64,000 nucleotides of DNA from Pseudacidovorax sp. NFM-22. Its GTDB lineage: Bacteria > Pseudomonadota > Gammaproteobacteria > Burkholderiales > Burkholderiaceae_C. The position numbers and the translations under genes were made by a program. Where the stretch lies: NCBI RefSeq assembly GCF_021401245.1, contig NZ_JACBFY010000002.1:1105933-1169932 (forward strand), written 5' to 3'. Under the pieces are notes generated by a model. It saw only the letters and a program-made list of their open reading frames with translations. It made no database searches and was not told the origin of the DNA. Positions 29,295 to 39,072 of the stretch are shown in pieces; position 1 is the stretch's first letter; the number at the start of each line of letters is the position of its first letter.

Positions 29295-32200
29295 TCACGA
29301 CTCGGCCTCGTTCGTGGCGCCGCGGCGGGCGGCGGGCACCTGGCGCCATAGTGGGCCGTAGAGCGCCTGGGCCCAGTCGAACAGACCGCGGCCGTCGTCG
29401 GTGCGGGCGCTGTCCAGGGCGGCGAAGTCGGGATAGGCACGGGCCAGGGCCGGACGTTCGCCTTCGCCCTGGCGCTGCATGCCGCCGTCGTAGGCCATCC
29501 GTGCGGCAGGCCCCGCCATGTCCTCGGCCAGCGCGGCGAAGCCGGTGCGGCAGGCCAGCGGCAACGGTTGGCGCAGGCCGGCGAGCCAGGCGTCGACGAG
29601 CTGAGCCAGCGCTTCGTCGGCATCGGCCCGGGTCAGGGCTGGCAGCACCAGGGTGCCCGATTCACTGACCAGCACGGTGCGCGTGGGGCCGGCCGCCCAG
29701 TTGAGCGCCAGGTGCGCCGGCCAGTGGCGCACCACGTGGTGCCACGACAGCTCCTTGCCCTTGTGCAGCCGGCCCTGGGCCAGCACGAGACGCGCGGGCT
29801 CGGCGGTGGCGGAACCGGAGGCCGAGCCTTCACCCGCACCTGCACCTGCACCTGCACCTGCACCTGCACCTGCACCTGCACCTGCACCTGCACCTGCACC
29901 TGCACCACTGCCAGCCGCCAGCCGCCGCGGCGGCAGGGCGTCCTCGATCGCCACGCCGCTGGCTGCATGCCGCCAGTGCAGCAGCACGGGCTCGGCCTCC
30001 ACCTCGGGCCAGGCCTCGCAGGCCTTGAGGTAATGGTCGAAGGTGCGAGCCACGCGCTGGCGCAGGCCCTGGCCGGCCAGGGTGCCGAAGGCCTGCAGCG
30101 GCAGGCGGCCTTCGCTGGCGAGCCGGTCGATCTGCTGCGTGAGCGTCGAACCCAGCGCCGCGCGTGCGGCGGCCGGGCCGGGCTGTTCGTCGCACCAGGG
30201 CTGTAGCGCCTGGCGCAGCTGCTGCTCCAGCGCCCAGTTCTCCAGGCCGCCCAGGGCGAAGAGCTCGTCGTCCAGCGCGTCCTCGCTGCCGTCGGCGCCG
30301 GGGCCGAAGCGCACATGCAGGCGCTGGGCGAAGAAGGCCTCGATGGGCTGGGCCAGGAAGTCCTCCAGCGGGCGCAGGGCGATGGGCTCCTCGGGCTGCC
30401 ATGCGGGCAGGGCCCCATCGTCGCGGTCGGGCGCTTGCGCGGACTGCGCCGCCTGCCACTCGCGGCCATAGGTGTAGAGGCCGTCCACGGCCGGCGCGCG
30501 CGGCGCATCGGGCGCGAAGTAGCGCGGACTGAAGGGCTGCAGCGGATGTTCGGTGGTCAGCGCGGCCAGCAGCGCCTCACGGTCGTCCTCGTGGCCCTGC
30601 AGGCGCCAGCCGGCGGCCAGGTGGTCGCGCAGTTGGCCGACCAGCACGCTGGGCGCGCGGGCGCTGTGGTCGCGCACGTCGCGGCCCACCCAGCTCAGGT
30701 AGAGCTGCTCGCGCGCGGACAGCAGCGCCTCCAGCAGCAGGTAGCGGTCGTCGTCGCGGCGCGAGCGGTCGCCGGGGCGCCAGTCGTCCCGCATCAGGTC
30801 GAAGTCGGCGCGCATCACCGGGCGCGGGAAGTCGCCGTCGTTCATGCCCAGCAGGCAGACCACGCGGAAGGGAATGGCGCGCATCGGCATCAGCGTGCAG
30901 AAGCTGACGCCGCCCGACAGGAAGCGCTGCGCCAGCCCGCCACCGCCCAGCTGGCCGAGCCAGGTCTCGCGCACCACCGACAGCGGCAGCTTCTCGTCGA
31001 AGCCGGCCGCGGCGCAGTCGTCCAGCCAGCGGTCCAGGCCCTGCAGCAACTCCTGCACGCGCACCTGCTCGCGCGGCGTGGCGGGCGCGAAGAAGCGCTG
31101 CAGCAGGGCGCGCAGGCGCTCGGCCCAGGCGGTGGGCGTGGCGTCCTGGGCCAGCGTGTCCAGCGTGACTTCCATGGCACGCAGCAGCGCGGCCAGCGGG
31201 CCGAGGGCGGCGGCGTCCAGCCCGCCCACCTCGTCGAAGGGCGCGATGCCGTCGAAGGCCTCGCCGTCGCCGGCGGCATAGCCCAGCAGCATGCGCGCGA
31301 GGCCGAAGCGCCAGCTGTTGGCCTCGCCCGCAGCGCCCAGGCCCTGCTGCGCGCGCTGGTCGGCATCCAGGCCCCAGCGCACGCCGGCGCCTTCGATCCA
31401 GCGTTTGAGCACGGGCAGGGCGTCTTCCGTCAGGCCGAAGCGCTCGCGCACGGCCTGCACTTCGAGCAGGTCCAGCACGTCGCTGGCGGCGAAGCGGCTG
31501 TCGGGCAGGGCCAGCAGCGCCTCGAGGGCCACCAGCAGCGGCTCGCGCCCACGCTGGCCCTGGTCGGCGACGGTGAAGGGAATGTGCCGCGGGTCGCTGC
31601 GCGTCAGGCGGCCGAAGACGGCTTCGATGTGCGGGGCATAGGCATCCACGTCGGGCAGCATCACGATCACGTCGCGCGGCTGCAGGCTGGGATCGGCGTC
31701 GAAGCGGGCCAGCAGCTGGTCGTGCAGCACCTCCACCTCGCGCTGCGGCGAATGCGCGGCGTGGAAGCGCAGCGAGGTGTCGCGTGCCGGGTCGACGGCG
31801 GGCCAGCGGGCGCGGGTCTCAGCCAGCGGGCGCAGCTCCAGGATGTCGTCCTGCAACTGGCGCAGCAGGCTGTGGCCGGGCGGCGCGTCGTCGCTGAAGA
31901 GGTCGATGCGGCCGCTGCCGATGCCGGCCCAGGCGCCGCGGTAGCGGTCGGGTTCGTCGAAGCCGTCGATCAGGTGCAGGTAGTCGCGGCCCTGCTTGCC
32001 CCAGGCGGCCAGCAGCGGATGGGCATGCTGGTGCAGCGCGGCCTCGTCCAGCACGGCGGGCATGCCGGGGCGGCGCGCCTGGCGGCGGTAGGCGCCGCGC
32101 AGCAGGTCCTGGTCGGCCACGATGTCGGTCCAGTGGTGGCGGCAGGGGTTGTGCACGAAGAGCATCACCTGCGCATGCCGCGCCAGGGCGGCCAGGGCCT

Positions 32201-32987
32201 GCAGCGTCTGCGCGGGCAGGGCGGAGATGCCGAAGACGATCACCCGCCGCGGCAGGCCCACGGGCGGCGGGCCCTCGTGCGCGGCCAGGGCGTCGATGAA
32301 GCGCTGGTGCACGCCGGCGCGGCTGCCGGCCAGGCCCTGCGCGGCGTCGGCCTGTTCCCCGGCGCCCAGGTCGTCGAGCAGGGCGCGCCACAGGCGGGCC
32401 TGCCACTGCTGGTCCTCGGGCAGGGGGCGGGTGCCGCCGCGCAGCGTCTGCAGCTGGTCGTGGCCGGCGGCCCAGTCCTGCAGCCAGTCGGCGCGGTAGA
32501 CCTGGTACTGGTCGAACAGGTCGGCCAGCCGCAGTGCCAGCTGGTGGCACTTGCGGGATTCGGGATCGTGGGCGAGGAAGCGCGCCAGCGGTGCGAAACG
32601 CGGGTCCGCCTCGGCCGCGCGGGCGGTGAGCGCGGGCAGCAGGCGCATCAGCCGCCAGGCGAGCGGCGCCTCGTCGAGCGGCGAGCGCTCGGGCACCGTG
32701 TCCGCGCCCAGCACCGCGCGGTAGGCCCGCCACAGGAATTGCGCCGGCAGCTGCACGTCGAAGGCCGCCGTGATGCCCAGCCCGCCGCGCGCCGGATCGG
32801 CCGCCAGCGCCAGCTTGAGCCACTGGGCGATGCCGTTGCTCTGCACCAGCACCACCTCGTCCTCCAGCGGCGCCAGCGGATGCCGCGCCAGCCAGGCCAC
32901 GAGCAGCTGCCGCAGGTCCTCCGGCCGGTTGCCGTGCAGGACCATGAGGCCGGGCTGCAGGGGGGGCGGGGCGAAGGAATCGGTCAT
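29295..32987 (-). CDS. recC: Exodeoxyribonuclease V subunit RecC (Chi recognition)
   Basis: RecC scans for Chi and holds the complex together. The 1230 residues open [20 protein letters not shown]; the family segment [17 protein letters not shown] is near residue 47. Later segments include [38 protein letters not shown] and [12 protein letters not shown]. Length exceeds the E. coli 1122 residues. A Gly-Ala run at about 1028-1052 is encoded by a hexamer microsatellite (29831-29902) between GWRL-type flanks in the C-terminal region. It is the first gene of a recC-recB-recD operon. The ATG at 32987 is preferred to in-frame starts at 33008 and 33029, which would run toward the metH promoter. Confidence 0.94.
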   Translation of the reverse strand: MTDSFAPPPLQPGLMVLHGNRPEDLRQLLVAWLARHPLAPLEDEVVLVQSNGIAQWLKLALAADPARGGLGITAAFDVQLPAQFLWRAYRAVLGADTVPERSPLDEAPLAWRLMRLLPALTARAAEADPRFAPLARFLAHDPESRKCHQLALRLADLFDQYQVYRADWLQDWAAGHDQLQTLRGGTRPLPEDQQWQARLWRALLDDLGAGEQADAAQGLAGSRAGVHQRFIDALAAHEGPPPVGLPRRVIVFGISALPAQTLQALAALARHAQVMLFVHNPCRHHWTDIVADQDLLRGAYRRQARRPGMPAVLDEAALHQHAHPLLAAWGKQGRDYLHLIDGFDEPDRYRGAWAGIGSGRIDLFSDDAPPGHSLLRQLQDDILELRPLAETRARWPAVDPARDTSLRFHAAHSPQREVEVLHDQLLARFDADPSLQPRDVIVMLPDVDAYAPHIEAVFGRLTRSDPRHIPFTVADQGQRGREPLLVALEALLALPDSRFAASDVLDLLEVQAVRERFGLTEDALPVLKRWIEGAGVRWGLDADQRAQQGLGAAGEANSWRFGLARMLLGYAAGDGEAFDGIAPFDEVGGLDAAALGPLAALLRAMEVTLDTLAQDATPTAWAERLRALLQRFFAPATPREQVRVQELLQGLDRWLDDCAAAGFDEKLPLSVVRETWLGQLGGGGLAQRFLSGGVSFCTLMPMRAIPFRVVCLLGMNDGDFPRPVMRADFDLMRDDWRPGDRSRRDDDRYLLLEALLSAREQLYLSWVGRDVRDHSARAPSVLVGQLRDHLAAGWRLQGHEDDREALLAALTTEHPLQPFSPRYFAPDAPRAPAVDGLYTYGREWQAAQSAQAPDRDDGALPAWQPEEPIALRPLEDFLAQPIEAFFAQRLHVRFGPGADGSEDALDDELFALGGLENWALEQQLRQALQPWCDEQPGPAAARAALGSTLTQQIDRLASEGRLPLQAFGTLAGQGLRQRVARTFDHYLKACEAWPEVEAEPVLLHWRHAASGVAIEDALPPRRLAAGSGAGAGAGAGAGAGAGAGAGAGAGAGEGSASGSATAEPARLVLAQGRLHKGKELSWHHVVRHWPAHLALNWAAGPTRTVLVSESGTLVLPALTRADADEALAQLVDAWLAGLRQPLPLACRTGFAALAEDMAGPAARMAYDGGMQRQGEGERPALARAYPDFAALDSARTDDGRGLFDWAQALYGPLWRQVPAARRGATNEAES
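29831..29902 (-). repeat. In-frame hexamer microsatellite in recC, eleven perfect CACCTG units
   Basis: One CACCCG unit and eleven exact CACCTG units run in tandem. On the coding strand they read as alternating Gly and Ala codons. Because the unit is six bases, gain or loss of units changes the length of the linker by two residues each without a frameshift. Confidence 0.95.
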
Positions 32988-33036
32988 GGCGGGGCAGCGG
33001 TCGGCCATGTTAGCGGCCGGGGCAGGCACGGGTTTT

Positions 33037-33042
33037 TACAAT
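33037..33042 (+). promoter_or_regulatory. Candidate -10 box of metH
   Basis: TACAAT lies nine bases before the metH start codon, so a transcript from it would begin at or very near the ATG. No good -35 hexamer was found at 17 bases. The call is tentative. Confidence 0.35.
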
Positions 33043-33051
33043 CGCGCCCCC

Positions 33052-34119
33052 ATGAATCTGCCCACCTACACCCGCGCCCAGCAGCTGCCGGCCATCCTGG
33101 CCCAGCGCATTGCCATCCTCGACGGGGCCATGGGCACCATGATCCAGCGCTTCAAGCTCAGCGAAGCGCAGTACCGCGGCGAGGGCTACACCGGCCCCGG
33201 GGCCGTGGGCGATCGCTTCAAGGACTTCCACAAGGACGTGAAGGGCAACAACGAGCTGCTGTCCCTCACCCGCCCCGACGTGATCCGCGACATCCACGAG
33301 GGCTATCTCGCGGCCGGGGCGGACCTGATCGAGACCAACACCTTCGGCGCCACCACCATCGCGCAGGAGGACTACGACATGGCCGCGCTGGCGCGCGAGA
33401 TGAACCTGGCCAGTGCCCGGCTGGCGCGCGAGGCCTGCGACAAGTTCAGCACGCCCGACAAGCCGCGCTTCGTGGCCGGCGCCCTGGGCCCGACGCCGCG
33501 CACCGCCAGCATCAGCCCCGACGTGAACGACCCCGGCGCGCGCAACATCGATTTCGAGACGCTGCGCGCCGCCTACTACGAGCAGACGGCCGCGCTGGTG
33601 GAAGGCGGCTCGGACGTGCTGCTGGTCGAGACCATCTTCGACACGCTCAACGCCAAGGCCGCGCTCTTCGCCATCGACGAATACTTCGAGGCCAGCGGCG
33701 AATGCCTGCCGATCATCATCAGCGGCACCGTCACCGACGCCTCGGGCCGCATCCTGAGCGGCCAGACGGTCACCGCCTTCTGGCACAGCGTGCGCCATGC
33801 GCGCCCGCTGGCCGTCGGCCTGAACTGCGCCCTGGGCGCTGCGCTGATGCGGCCCTACGTGCAGGAGCTCAACCGCGTGGCGACCGACACCTTCATCAGC
33901 TGCTACCCGAACGCCGGCCTGCCCAACCCGATGAGCGAGACCGGCTTCGACGAGACGCCCGACGTCACCTCGCGCCTGGTGCACGAGTTCGCGGCCGAAG
34001 GCCTGGTCAACATCGTCGGCGGCTGCTGCGGCACCACCCCCGACCACATCGCCGCCATCGGCGCTGCCGTGGGCCCCGTCGCTCCGCGCGGCGTGCAGGG
34101 CGCGCGCTTTTATCGCTGA
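33052..34119 (+). CDS. metH: Methionine synthase, homocysteine-binding domain (split MetH, first part)
   Basis: This 355-residue protein equals the first (homocysteine and zinc) domain of cobalamin-dependent methionine synthase. It shows [16 protein letters not shown] near residue 21, [15 protein letters not shown] near 96, and the zinc ligands in GLNCALGAA near 257 and [11 protein letters not shown] near 323. Full MetH is about 1230 residues; the folate, cobalamin and activation domains are absent here. In many Burkholderiales MetH is encoded as two genes, so a partner gene is expected elsewhere. Downstream come repeats B2 and B3 and then corA on the opposite strand. It is divergent from recC. 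Confidence 0.92.
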   Translation: MNLPTYTRAQQLPAILAQRIAILDGAMGTMIQRFKLSEAQYRGEGYTGPGAVGDRFKDFHKDVKGNNELLSLTRPDVIRDIHEGYLAAGADLIETNTFGATTIAQEDYDMAALAREMNLASARLAREACDKFSTPDKPRFVAGALGPTPRTASISPDVNDPGARNIDFETLRAAYYEQTAALVEGGSDVLLVETIFDTLNAKAALFAIDEYFEASGECLPIIISGTVTDASGRILSGQTVTAFWHSVRHARPLAVGLNCALGAALMRPYVQELNRVATDTFISCYPNAGLPNPMSETGFDETPDVTSRLVHEFAAEGLVNIVGGCCGTTPDHIAAIGAAVGPVAPRGVQGARFYR

Positions 34120-34120
34120 A

Positions 34121-34313
34121 GTGAAACACCCCCCATGCCGCTTCGCGGCTCCCCCCTCTCTGGCGCCTTCGGCTTGGAGGGGGGCGCACCCCACGGCCTG
34201 GCAAAGCCAGTTCCGTGGGTGCCCTGGCATGGCCTGCTCCGCGGCCGTTCGATCACTCTTGCTGCGCCGGTTTTATGGGGCGTGGGCGGCGCGCAGCGCC
34301 GTGGAAAACTGAA
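34121..34313 (+). repeat. Family B 3'-end repeat, copy B2 (internally shortened)
   Basis: It starts one base after the metH stop and reads in the same direction as metH. It matches B1 at both ends but lacks about 75 bases in the middle, the module with the GCCGCC and AGCCTGC hairpins. The hairpin at 34188-34219 has the same helix as B1. Similarity to B1 runs to GTGGAAAACTGA at about 34313. Confidence 0.8.
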
Positions 34314-34321
34314 ATCAACCG

Positions 34322-34424
34322 CCTGCGGAGCAGGCCACGCGGGAGCACCCGCGGAACCGGCTTTGCCGGGCCGCTGGGTGCGCCCCCTTGAGGGGGAGGC
34401 GCCGCAGGCGCCACGGGGGTGGGC
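34322..34424 (-). repeat. Family B 3'-end repeat, copy B3 (short, divergent)
   Basis: On the minus strand it begins directly after the corA stop codon. It keeps the hairpin (34348-34378) with helix GCGG/CCGC around CCGGC-AAA-GCCGG, replacing ACGG/CCGT and CTGGC/GCCAG of B1 and B2 by paired changes. The upstream module is replaced by GGCGCCTGCGGCGCC. It faces B2 across the convergent metH-corA junction. Confidence 0.72.
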
Positions 34425-35411
34425 CTATTTCAACCAGCCTCTTTTGCGGAAATACAGCATCGGTCCAACCGCACTGGCCACCATCAGCGCCAGCACGTAC
34501 GGATAGCCCAGCCCCCACTCCAGCTCCGGCATGTACTTGAAGTTCATGCCGTAGATGCTGGCGATCAGCGTCGGCGGCAGCAGGGCGACGCTGGCCACCG
34601 AGAAGATCTTGATGATCTTGTTCTGGTTGATGTTGATGAAGCCGACCGTGGCGTCCATCAGGAAGTTGATCTTGTCGAACAGGAAGGCGGTGTGGCTGTC
34701 CAGCGATTCGATGTCGCGCAGGATCTGCCGCGCCTCCTCGAACTGGTCGGCATTGAGCATGCGGCTGCGCATCATGAAGCTCACCGCGCGGCGGGTGTCC
34801 ATCACGTTGCGGCGGATGCGGCCGTTCAGGTCTTCCTGGCGGGCGATCAGGCCCAGCACCTCGCCGGCGATCTCGTCGCTCACGTTGCCCTTGAGCACCA
34901 GGTTGCCGGCGGCTTCCAGCTCGTCGTAGATGCCTTCCAGCGTGTCGGCCGAGTATTCGGCGTCGGCGTCGAAGAGCTTGAGCAGCACTTCCTTGGCGTC
35001 CTCGATCAGCCCCGGTGCCCGGCGCGCGCGCATGCGCAGCAGGCGGAACACCGGCACGTCCTCATCATGGATCGAGAACAGCACGCCGCGGCTCTTCAGT
35101 TCGGCGTTGTGCTGGTTGAGGATGAAGGCCACGCGCACGCTGCGGGGCTCGTCGGCGTCGGCGATCAAGAAGTCGCTGCGCACATGAAGGTCGCCGTTGT
35201 CCTCTTCGTAGAAGCGGGCCGATTCCTCGATGTCCTCGTCGGTCACGTCCTCGGGAATCGACAGGCCGTAGTACTGCTTGACCCAGCGCTTCTCGTCCGG
35301 GCTGGGCGACTCCAAGTCGACCCAGATCGGCTGGAAGCGGGACAGCTCCTCCAGCGACTCGATTTCCTCCTGGACGAGGCGGCCGTTGGCGAGCGTGAAG
35401 ATGTTGAGCAT
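34425..35411 (-). CDS. corA: CorA magnesium/cobalt transporter
   Basis: CorA is a pentameric inner-membrane channel for Mg2+ and Co2+. The 328-residue protein has a large cytoplasmic domain (MLNIFTLANGRLVQ to about residue 260), the long stalk helix, and two membrane segments near the C-terminus. The ion-selecting loop YGMNFKYMPE follows the first membrane segment (near 283). It ends with the basic tail YFRKRGWLK. The ATG at 35411 has a GGGGAG-type ribosome site just upstream. Downstream the B3 element begins at once and probably ends the message. Confidence 0.95.
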   Translation of the reverse strand: MLNIFTLANGRLVQEEIESLEELSRFQPIWVDLESPSPDEKRWVKQYYGLSIPEDVTDEDIEESARFYEEDNGDLHVRSDFLIADADEPRSVRVAFILNQHNAELKSRGVLFSIHDEDVPVFRLLRMRARRAPGLIEDAKEVLLKLFDADAEYSADTLEGIYDELEAAGNLVLKGNVSDEIAGEVLGLIARQEDLNGRIRRNVMDTRRAVSFMMRSRMLNADQFEEARQILRDIESLDSHTAFLFDKINFLMDATVGFININQNKIIKIFSVASVALLPPTLIASIYGMNFKYMPELEWGLGYPYVLALMVASAVGPMLYFRKRGWLK

Positions 35412-35631
35412 GGCGTGCTCCCCTGAAAGCGAAGGCGTTGCGGGACGAAGGGCGGGCAGGAAGGGGGTGGTTGGCGCTTTCAGCCCGCCACCCGCGCACC
35501 AGCCGGCACGCGCGACGCGAAGGTCAGAAGGGAGCTGAAAGCTGCCGAGACGGGGAGGTGTCCAAGGTCGGTACTCCGGTAAAGCAGCGGGCGCGATTAT
35601 GCACCGCAGCAGGGCATCCACCGGGCCGATC

Positions 35632-35647
35632 TGGATGGACATCCAGT
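35632..35647. promoter_or_regulatory. Palindrome in front of the UvrD-like helicase
   Basis: CTGGATG-GA-CATCCAG is a perfect inverted repeat 14 bases before the helicase start. Its layout resembles the LexA box CTGT-N8-ACAG with matched T-to-G and A-to-C changes. It could be an SOS-type operator or another repressor site. The identification is uncertain. Confidence 0.4.
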
Positions 35648-35661
35648 ACATTTGTGGCGTC

Positions 35662-37782
35662 ATGTCCACCCTTGTGAACGAAGCATCCACGGCCGCCGCC
35701 GACACCGGGGCCGGGCGCCTGGAAGCGGCCCTCGCCGGGCTCAACGACGACCAGCGCGCGGCTGTATTGCACGGCGTCGGCGAGCGCGCGGCACCGGGCG
35801 GGCCACTGCTGGTCATCGCGGGGGCGGGCGCCGGCAAGACCAGCACGCTGGCCCACCGCGTCGCCCACCTGCTGGCAGCGGGCGCCGACCCTCAGCGCAT
35901 CCTGCTGCTGACCTTCTCGCGCCGCGCCGCGCAGGAGCTGACCCGCCGCGCCGGCCTGGTCGCCGCCCGCGTGCTCGGCCTCGCCGAAGGCAGCCTGCCG
36001 GCGCTGCCCTGGGCCGGCACCTTCCACGGCGTCGGCGCACGGCTGCTGCGCGACCACGCGGCCCAGCTCGGGCTGGACCCGGACTTCACCGTCCACGACC
36101 GCGGCGATGCCGAGGACCTGATGGGCTGGGTGCGCCATGCGCGCGGCCTGTCGCAGACGGCAAGGCGCTTTCCGCTCAAGGGCACCTGCCTCGGCATCTA
36201 CTCGCGGGTGGTCAACACGCGGCTGCCGCTGGCCGAGGTGCTGCGTCAGTCCTTTCCCTGGTGCGCCGAATGGCAGGAACAGCTGCCCGCGCTGTTCGCC
36301 GACTACGTCGACGCCAAGGCCCAGCAGAACGCGCTGGACTTCGACGACCTGCTGCTCGCCTGGGCCACGATGATGGAAGAGCCAGCCCTTGCCGCACAGG
36401 TGAGTGCCCGCTTCGACCATGTGCTGGTCGACGAATACCAGGACACCAACCGCCTGCAGGACGAGATCCTGCGCCGCCTCAAGCCCGACGGCCGCGGCGT
36501 CACGGCGGTGGGCGACGACGCCCAGGCCATCTACGGCTTCCGCGGCGCGACCGTGCGCAACATCCTGGACTTTCCGGCGGCCTTCGATCCGCCAGCGCGC
36601 GTGCTCATGCTGGAGCGCAACTACCGCAGCACGCCGCCCATCCTCGACGCCGCCAATGCCGTCATGGACCATGCGCAGGAGCGCCATGCCAAGCGCCTGT
36701 GGACCGATCGTCCCAGCGCTGGCCGGCCGCAACTGGTGCTGGTGCCCGACGAGGCCCACCAGGCCACCTGGGTGGCCGACCGCGTGCTGGCCCACCGCGA
36801 GGGCGGCTTGGCGCTCAAGCGGCAGGCGGTGCTGTTCCGCACGGCCAGCCACAGCGCGGCGCTGGAGCTGGAACTGGTGCGCCGCAACATCCCCTTCGTG
36901 AAGTTCGGCGGCCTCAAATTCCTGGAGGCGGCGCACGTCAAGGACCTGCTCGCGCTGATGCGCTTCGTCCACAACCCGCGCAGCCGGCTGGCGGGCTTTC
37001 GTACCGTGCAGCTCATTCCCGGCGTCGGCCCTGCCACCGCCGGCCGGCTGATGGACGCCATGCAGGCCGCCGCCGACCCGGCCGCCGCGCTGGCCGCCTT
37101 CGTGCCGCCGCCCATGGTGCGCGAGGCCTGGCAGGACTTCGCCCGCGCCTGGCAGGCGCTCAAGGCCGGCGGCGAGGGCTGGCCGCAGGAGCTCGCCATC
37201 GCCATCGACTGGTACGCGCCGCACCTGGAGCGGCTGTACGAGGCCGCGCCCCTGCGCCTGGGCGACCTGCAGCAGCTGGCCGAACTGGCGCGCGGCTATG
37301 CCTCGCGCCAGCGCTTCCTGACCGAGCTGACCCTCGATCCGCCCGACGCCACCAGCGACCGGCCCGGCCCGCCGCTGCTCGACGAGGACTGCCTCATCCT
37401 CTCGACCATCCATTCCGCCAAGGGCCAGGAATGGAATTCGGTGCATGTGCTGAACGTGGTCGACGGCTGCATGCCCGCCGACGTGGCGCAGGGCGCGCAC
37501 GAGCTGGAGGAAGAGCGCCGCCTGCTCTACGTCGCCATGACACGCGCCCGCGAGCACCTGCACCTGCTGGTGCCGCAGCGCTTCCATGTCACGCAGCAGT
37601 CGCGCTTCGGCGACCGGCATCTGTATGCCGGCCGCACCCGCTTCATCCCCGATGCGGACCTGCGCCATTTCGACCGCGTGACCTGGCCGCCACCGCCGCC
37701 CGTCGTGCCCCATGCCCCTGTCCCGCCCGAGGTCTTGGACCTGCGCCAGCGTCTGCGTGCAGCCTGGCGCCCGGGCTCTTGA
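35662..37782 (+). CDS. UvrD/PcrA-like ATP-dependent DNA helicase
   Basis: A 706-residue superfamily 1A helicase. Motifs in order are Q-motif LNDDQRAAVLHG near residue 27, Walker A IAGAGAGKTSTLAHRV near 51, TFSRRAAQELTRR near 85, DEYQDTNRLQDEILRR near 257, GDDAQAIYGFRGATV near 285, ERNYRSTPPIL near 317, and the C-terminal STIHSAKGQEWNSVHVLNVVDG near 583 and LLYVAMTRAREHLHLLVP. It unwinds DNA 3' to 5', probably in repair. The tail is proline-rich (WPPPPPVVPHAPVPP). The start has only a weak ribosome site. The conserved hpf-ptsN-hprK set follows. Confidence 0.92.
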   Translation: MSTLVNEASTAAADTGAGRLEAALAGLNDDQRAAVLHGVGERAAPGGPLLVIAGAGAGKTSTLAHRVAHLLAAGADPQRILLLTFSRRAAQELTRRAGLVAARVLGLAEGSLPALPWAGTFHGVGARLLRDHAAQLGLDPDFTVHDRGDAEDLMGWVRHARGLSQTARRFPLKGTCLGIYSRVVNTRLPLAEVLRQSFPWCAEWQEQLPALFADYVDAKAQQNALDFDDLLLAWATMMEEPALAAQVSARFDHVLVDEYQDTNRLQDEILRRLKPDGRGVTAVGDDAQAIYGFRGATVRNILDFPAAFDPPARVLMLERNYRSTPPILDAANAVMDHAQERHAKRLWTDRPSAGRPQLVLVPDEAHQATWVADRVLAHREGGLALKRQAVLFRTASHSAALELELVRRNIPFVKFGGLKFLEAAHVKDLLALMRFVHNPRSRLAGFRTVQLIPGVGPATAGRLMDAMQAAADPAAALAAFVPPPMVREAWQDFARAWQALKAGGEGWPQELAIAIDWYAPHLERLYEAAPLRLGDLQQLAELARGYASRQRFLTELTLDPPDATSDRPGPPLLDEDCLILSTIHSAKGQEWNSVHVLNVVDGCMPADVAQGAHELEEERRLLYVAMTRAREHLHLLVPQRFHVTQQSRFGDRHLYAGRTRFIPDADLRHFDRVTWPPPPPVVPHAPVPPEVLDLRQRLRAAWRPGS

Positions 37783-37852
37783 ATGTGGGCCCCTGCGCTA
37801 TCGAAGATGCAGCGGCGCGAACATCTCCTGACGGCGCTCAAACATTCCTCCA

Positions 37853-37881
37853 TTGCAATTCGATGACGCCGCGCGCATAGT
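37853..37881 (+). promoter_or_regulatory. Candidate promoter for hpf
   Basis: TTGCAA (37853-37858), a 17-base spacer and CATAGT (37876-37881) fit a sigma-70 layout. The hpf start lies about 155 bases downstream. The 254-base gap between the helicase and hpf shows no other gene. Confidence 0.35.
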
Positions 37882-38036
37882 GAATTCAACGCACCGACAC
37901 GCCTTCTTCCCACCCCTGCACATCGTCCCCGCCGACATCCCGCATTGCCTCGCGCATCCGCTTGAGTTCCGCCGGCCGGCGCCTTCCTTTCGAAGAACCG
38001 GCCATTTCCCCAACCGTCAATTCCAGGAGGTCATTC

Positions 38037-38366
38037 ATGAATTTGACGATCAGCGGCCATCACCTCGACGTCACGCCTTCGCTGCGCAGCTACGTCACCA
38101 CCAAGCTCGACCGCATCACGCGGCACTTCGACCGCGTGGTGGACGTCAAGGTGATCCTTACCGTGGAGAAGCAGAAGGAAAAGGAACGCCGGCAACGCGC
38201 CGAATGCAGCATCCACGTGAAGGGCAACGACATGTTCGCCGAGTCCAGCCATGCCGACCTGTATGCGGCGGTGGACGAACTCATGGACAAGCTCGACCGC
38301 CAGGTCGTCCGTCACAAGGACCGCCTTCAGGACCATGGTCATCCCTCGCCCAAGCGCCTGATGTGA
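38037..38366 (+). CDS. hpf: Ribosome hibernation promoting factor
   Basis: HPF binds the 30S subunit in stationary phase and promotes ribosome dimerisation. The 109-residue protein shows the short-HPF pattern: [39 protein letters not shown], and [20 protein letters not shown] then [12 protein letters not shown]. The ATG at 38037 has a near-perfect AGGAGG ribosome site at 38025-38030, which rules out the in-frame ATG at 37962. In many relatives rpoN lies upstream; here a helicase gene does. A strong terminator follows before ptsN. Confidence 0.95.
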   Translation: MNLTISGHHLDVTPSLRSYVTTKLDRITRHFDRVVDVKVILTVEKQKEKERRQRAECSIHVKGNDMFAESSHADLYAAVDELMDKLDRQVVRHKDRLQDHGHPSPKRLM

Positions 38367-38427
38367 AGTCCCGCAGGCGACACCGCCTGCCATGCCGCCG
38401 AGCCCCTGCTCGGGGCAAATCCTCTTG

Positions 38428-38451
38428 AAAAGCCGCCTCCGGGCGGCTTTT
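38428..38451 (+). terminator. Intrinsic terminator between hpf and ptsN
   Basis: AAAAGCCGCC-TCCG-GGCGGCTTTT is a perfect ten-base stem with a tetraloop, ending in four T and starting with four A, so it could act in both directions. It lies 62 bases after the hpf stop. A weaker GCCCC/GGGGC hairpin precedes it at 38402-38416. Confidence 0.88.
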
Positions 38452-38510
38452 CCATGTCTGGTACAAGGGTTAGCCCGGGTGCATAATCGCGCCCCGATTC
38501 GCCCCCCACC

Positions 38511-38978
38511 ATGAACCGACTCGCATCCATCCTGCCGTCCGCTCAAGTGCTCGTGAGCGTGGACGCCACCAGCAAGAAGCGTGCTTTCGAGGAAGCGGGC
38601 CTGCTGTTCGAGAACCTGCACGGCCTCGGCCGCGCGCTCATCACCGACAGCCTGTTCGCCCGCGAGCGACTCGGTTCCACCGGCCTGGGCCACGGCGTTG
38701 CCATCCCGCACGGGCGCATCAAGGGCCTGAAGTCGCCGATGGCGGCGGTCTTCCAGCTGGCCCATCCCATCGGTTTCGACGCGCCCGACGAGCAGCCCGT
38801 GGCGCTGCTCATCTTCCTGCTGGTGCCGGAGACGGCCACGCAGAAGCACCTGGAGATCCTGTCCGAGATCGCCGAGATGCTGAGCGACGCGCCCCTGCGC
38901 GAGAAGATCAAGAGCAGCGCCGACGCCGGCGAGCTGCATGCCCTGATCGCGGGCTGGCGCTCGGCCCAGGTGGTCTGA
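38511..38978 (+). CDS. ptsN: Nitrogen PTS EIIA component
   Basis: EIIA-Ntr is the last phosphate acceptor of the nitrogen-related phosphotransferase system, which regulates rather than transports. The 155-residue protein has the phosphorylated histidine in [19 protein letters not shown] (near residue 68) and the family segment [26 protein letters not shown] at 38483-38488 may be the -10 box. It sits between hpf and hprK, as in other betaproteobacteria. Confidence 0.94.
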   Translation: MNRLASILPSAQVLVSVDATSKKRAFEEAGLLFENLHGLGRALITDSLFARERLGSTGLGHGVAIPHGRIKGLKSPMAAVFQLAHPIGFDAPDEQPVALLIFLLVPETATQKHLEILSEIAEMLSDAPLREKIKSSADAGELHALIAGWRSAQVV

Positions 38979-39072
38979 GGGGCGCACGCCCCGGGGTTCG
39001 CGCCCTTTCCTGCTTTCTCATGACGTCGCGCGGGTGCCCCGACGGGGGCTCGCCTCTGTGGACAATGGCCGC

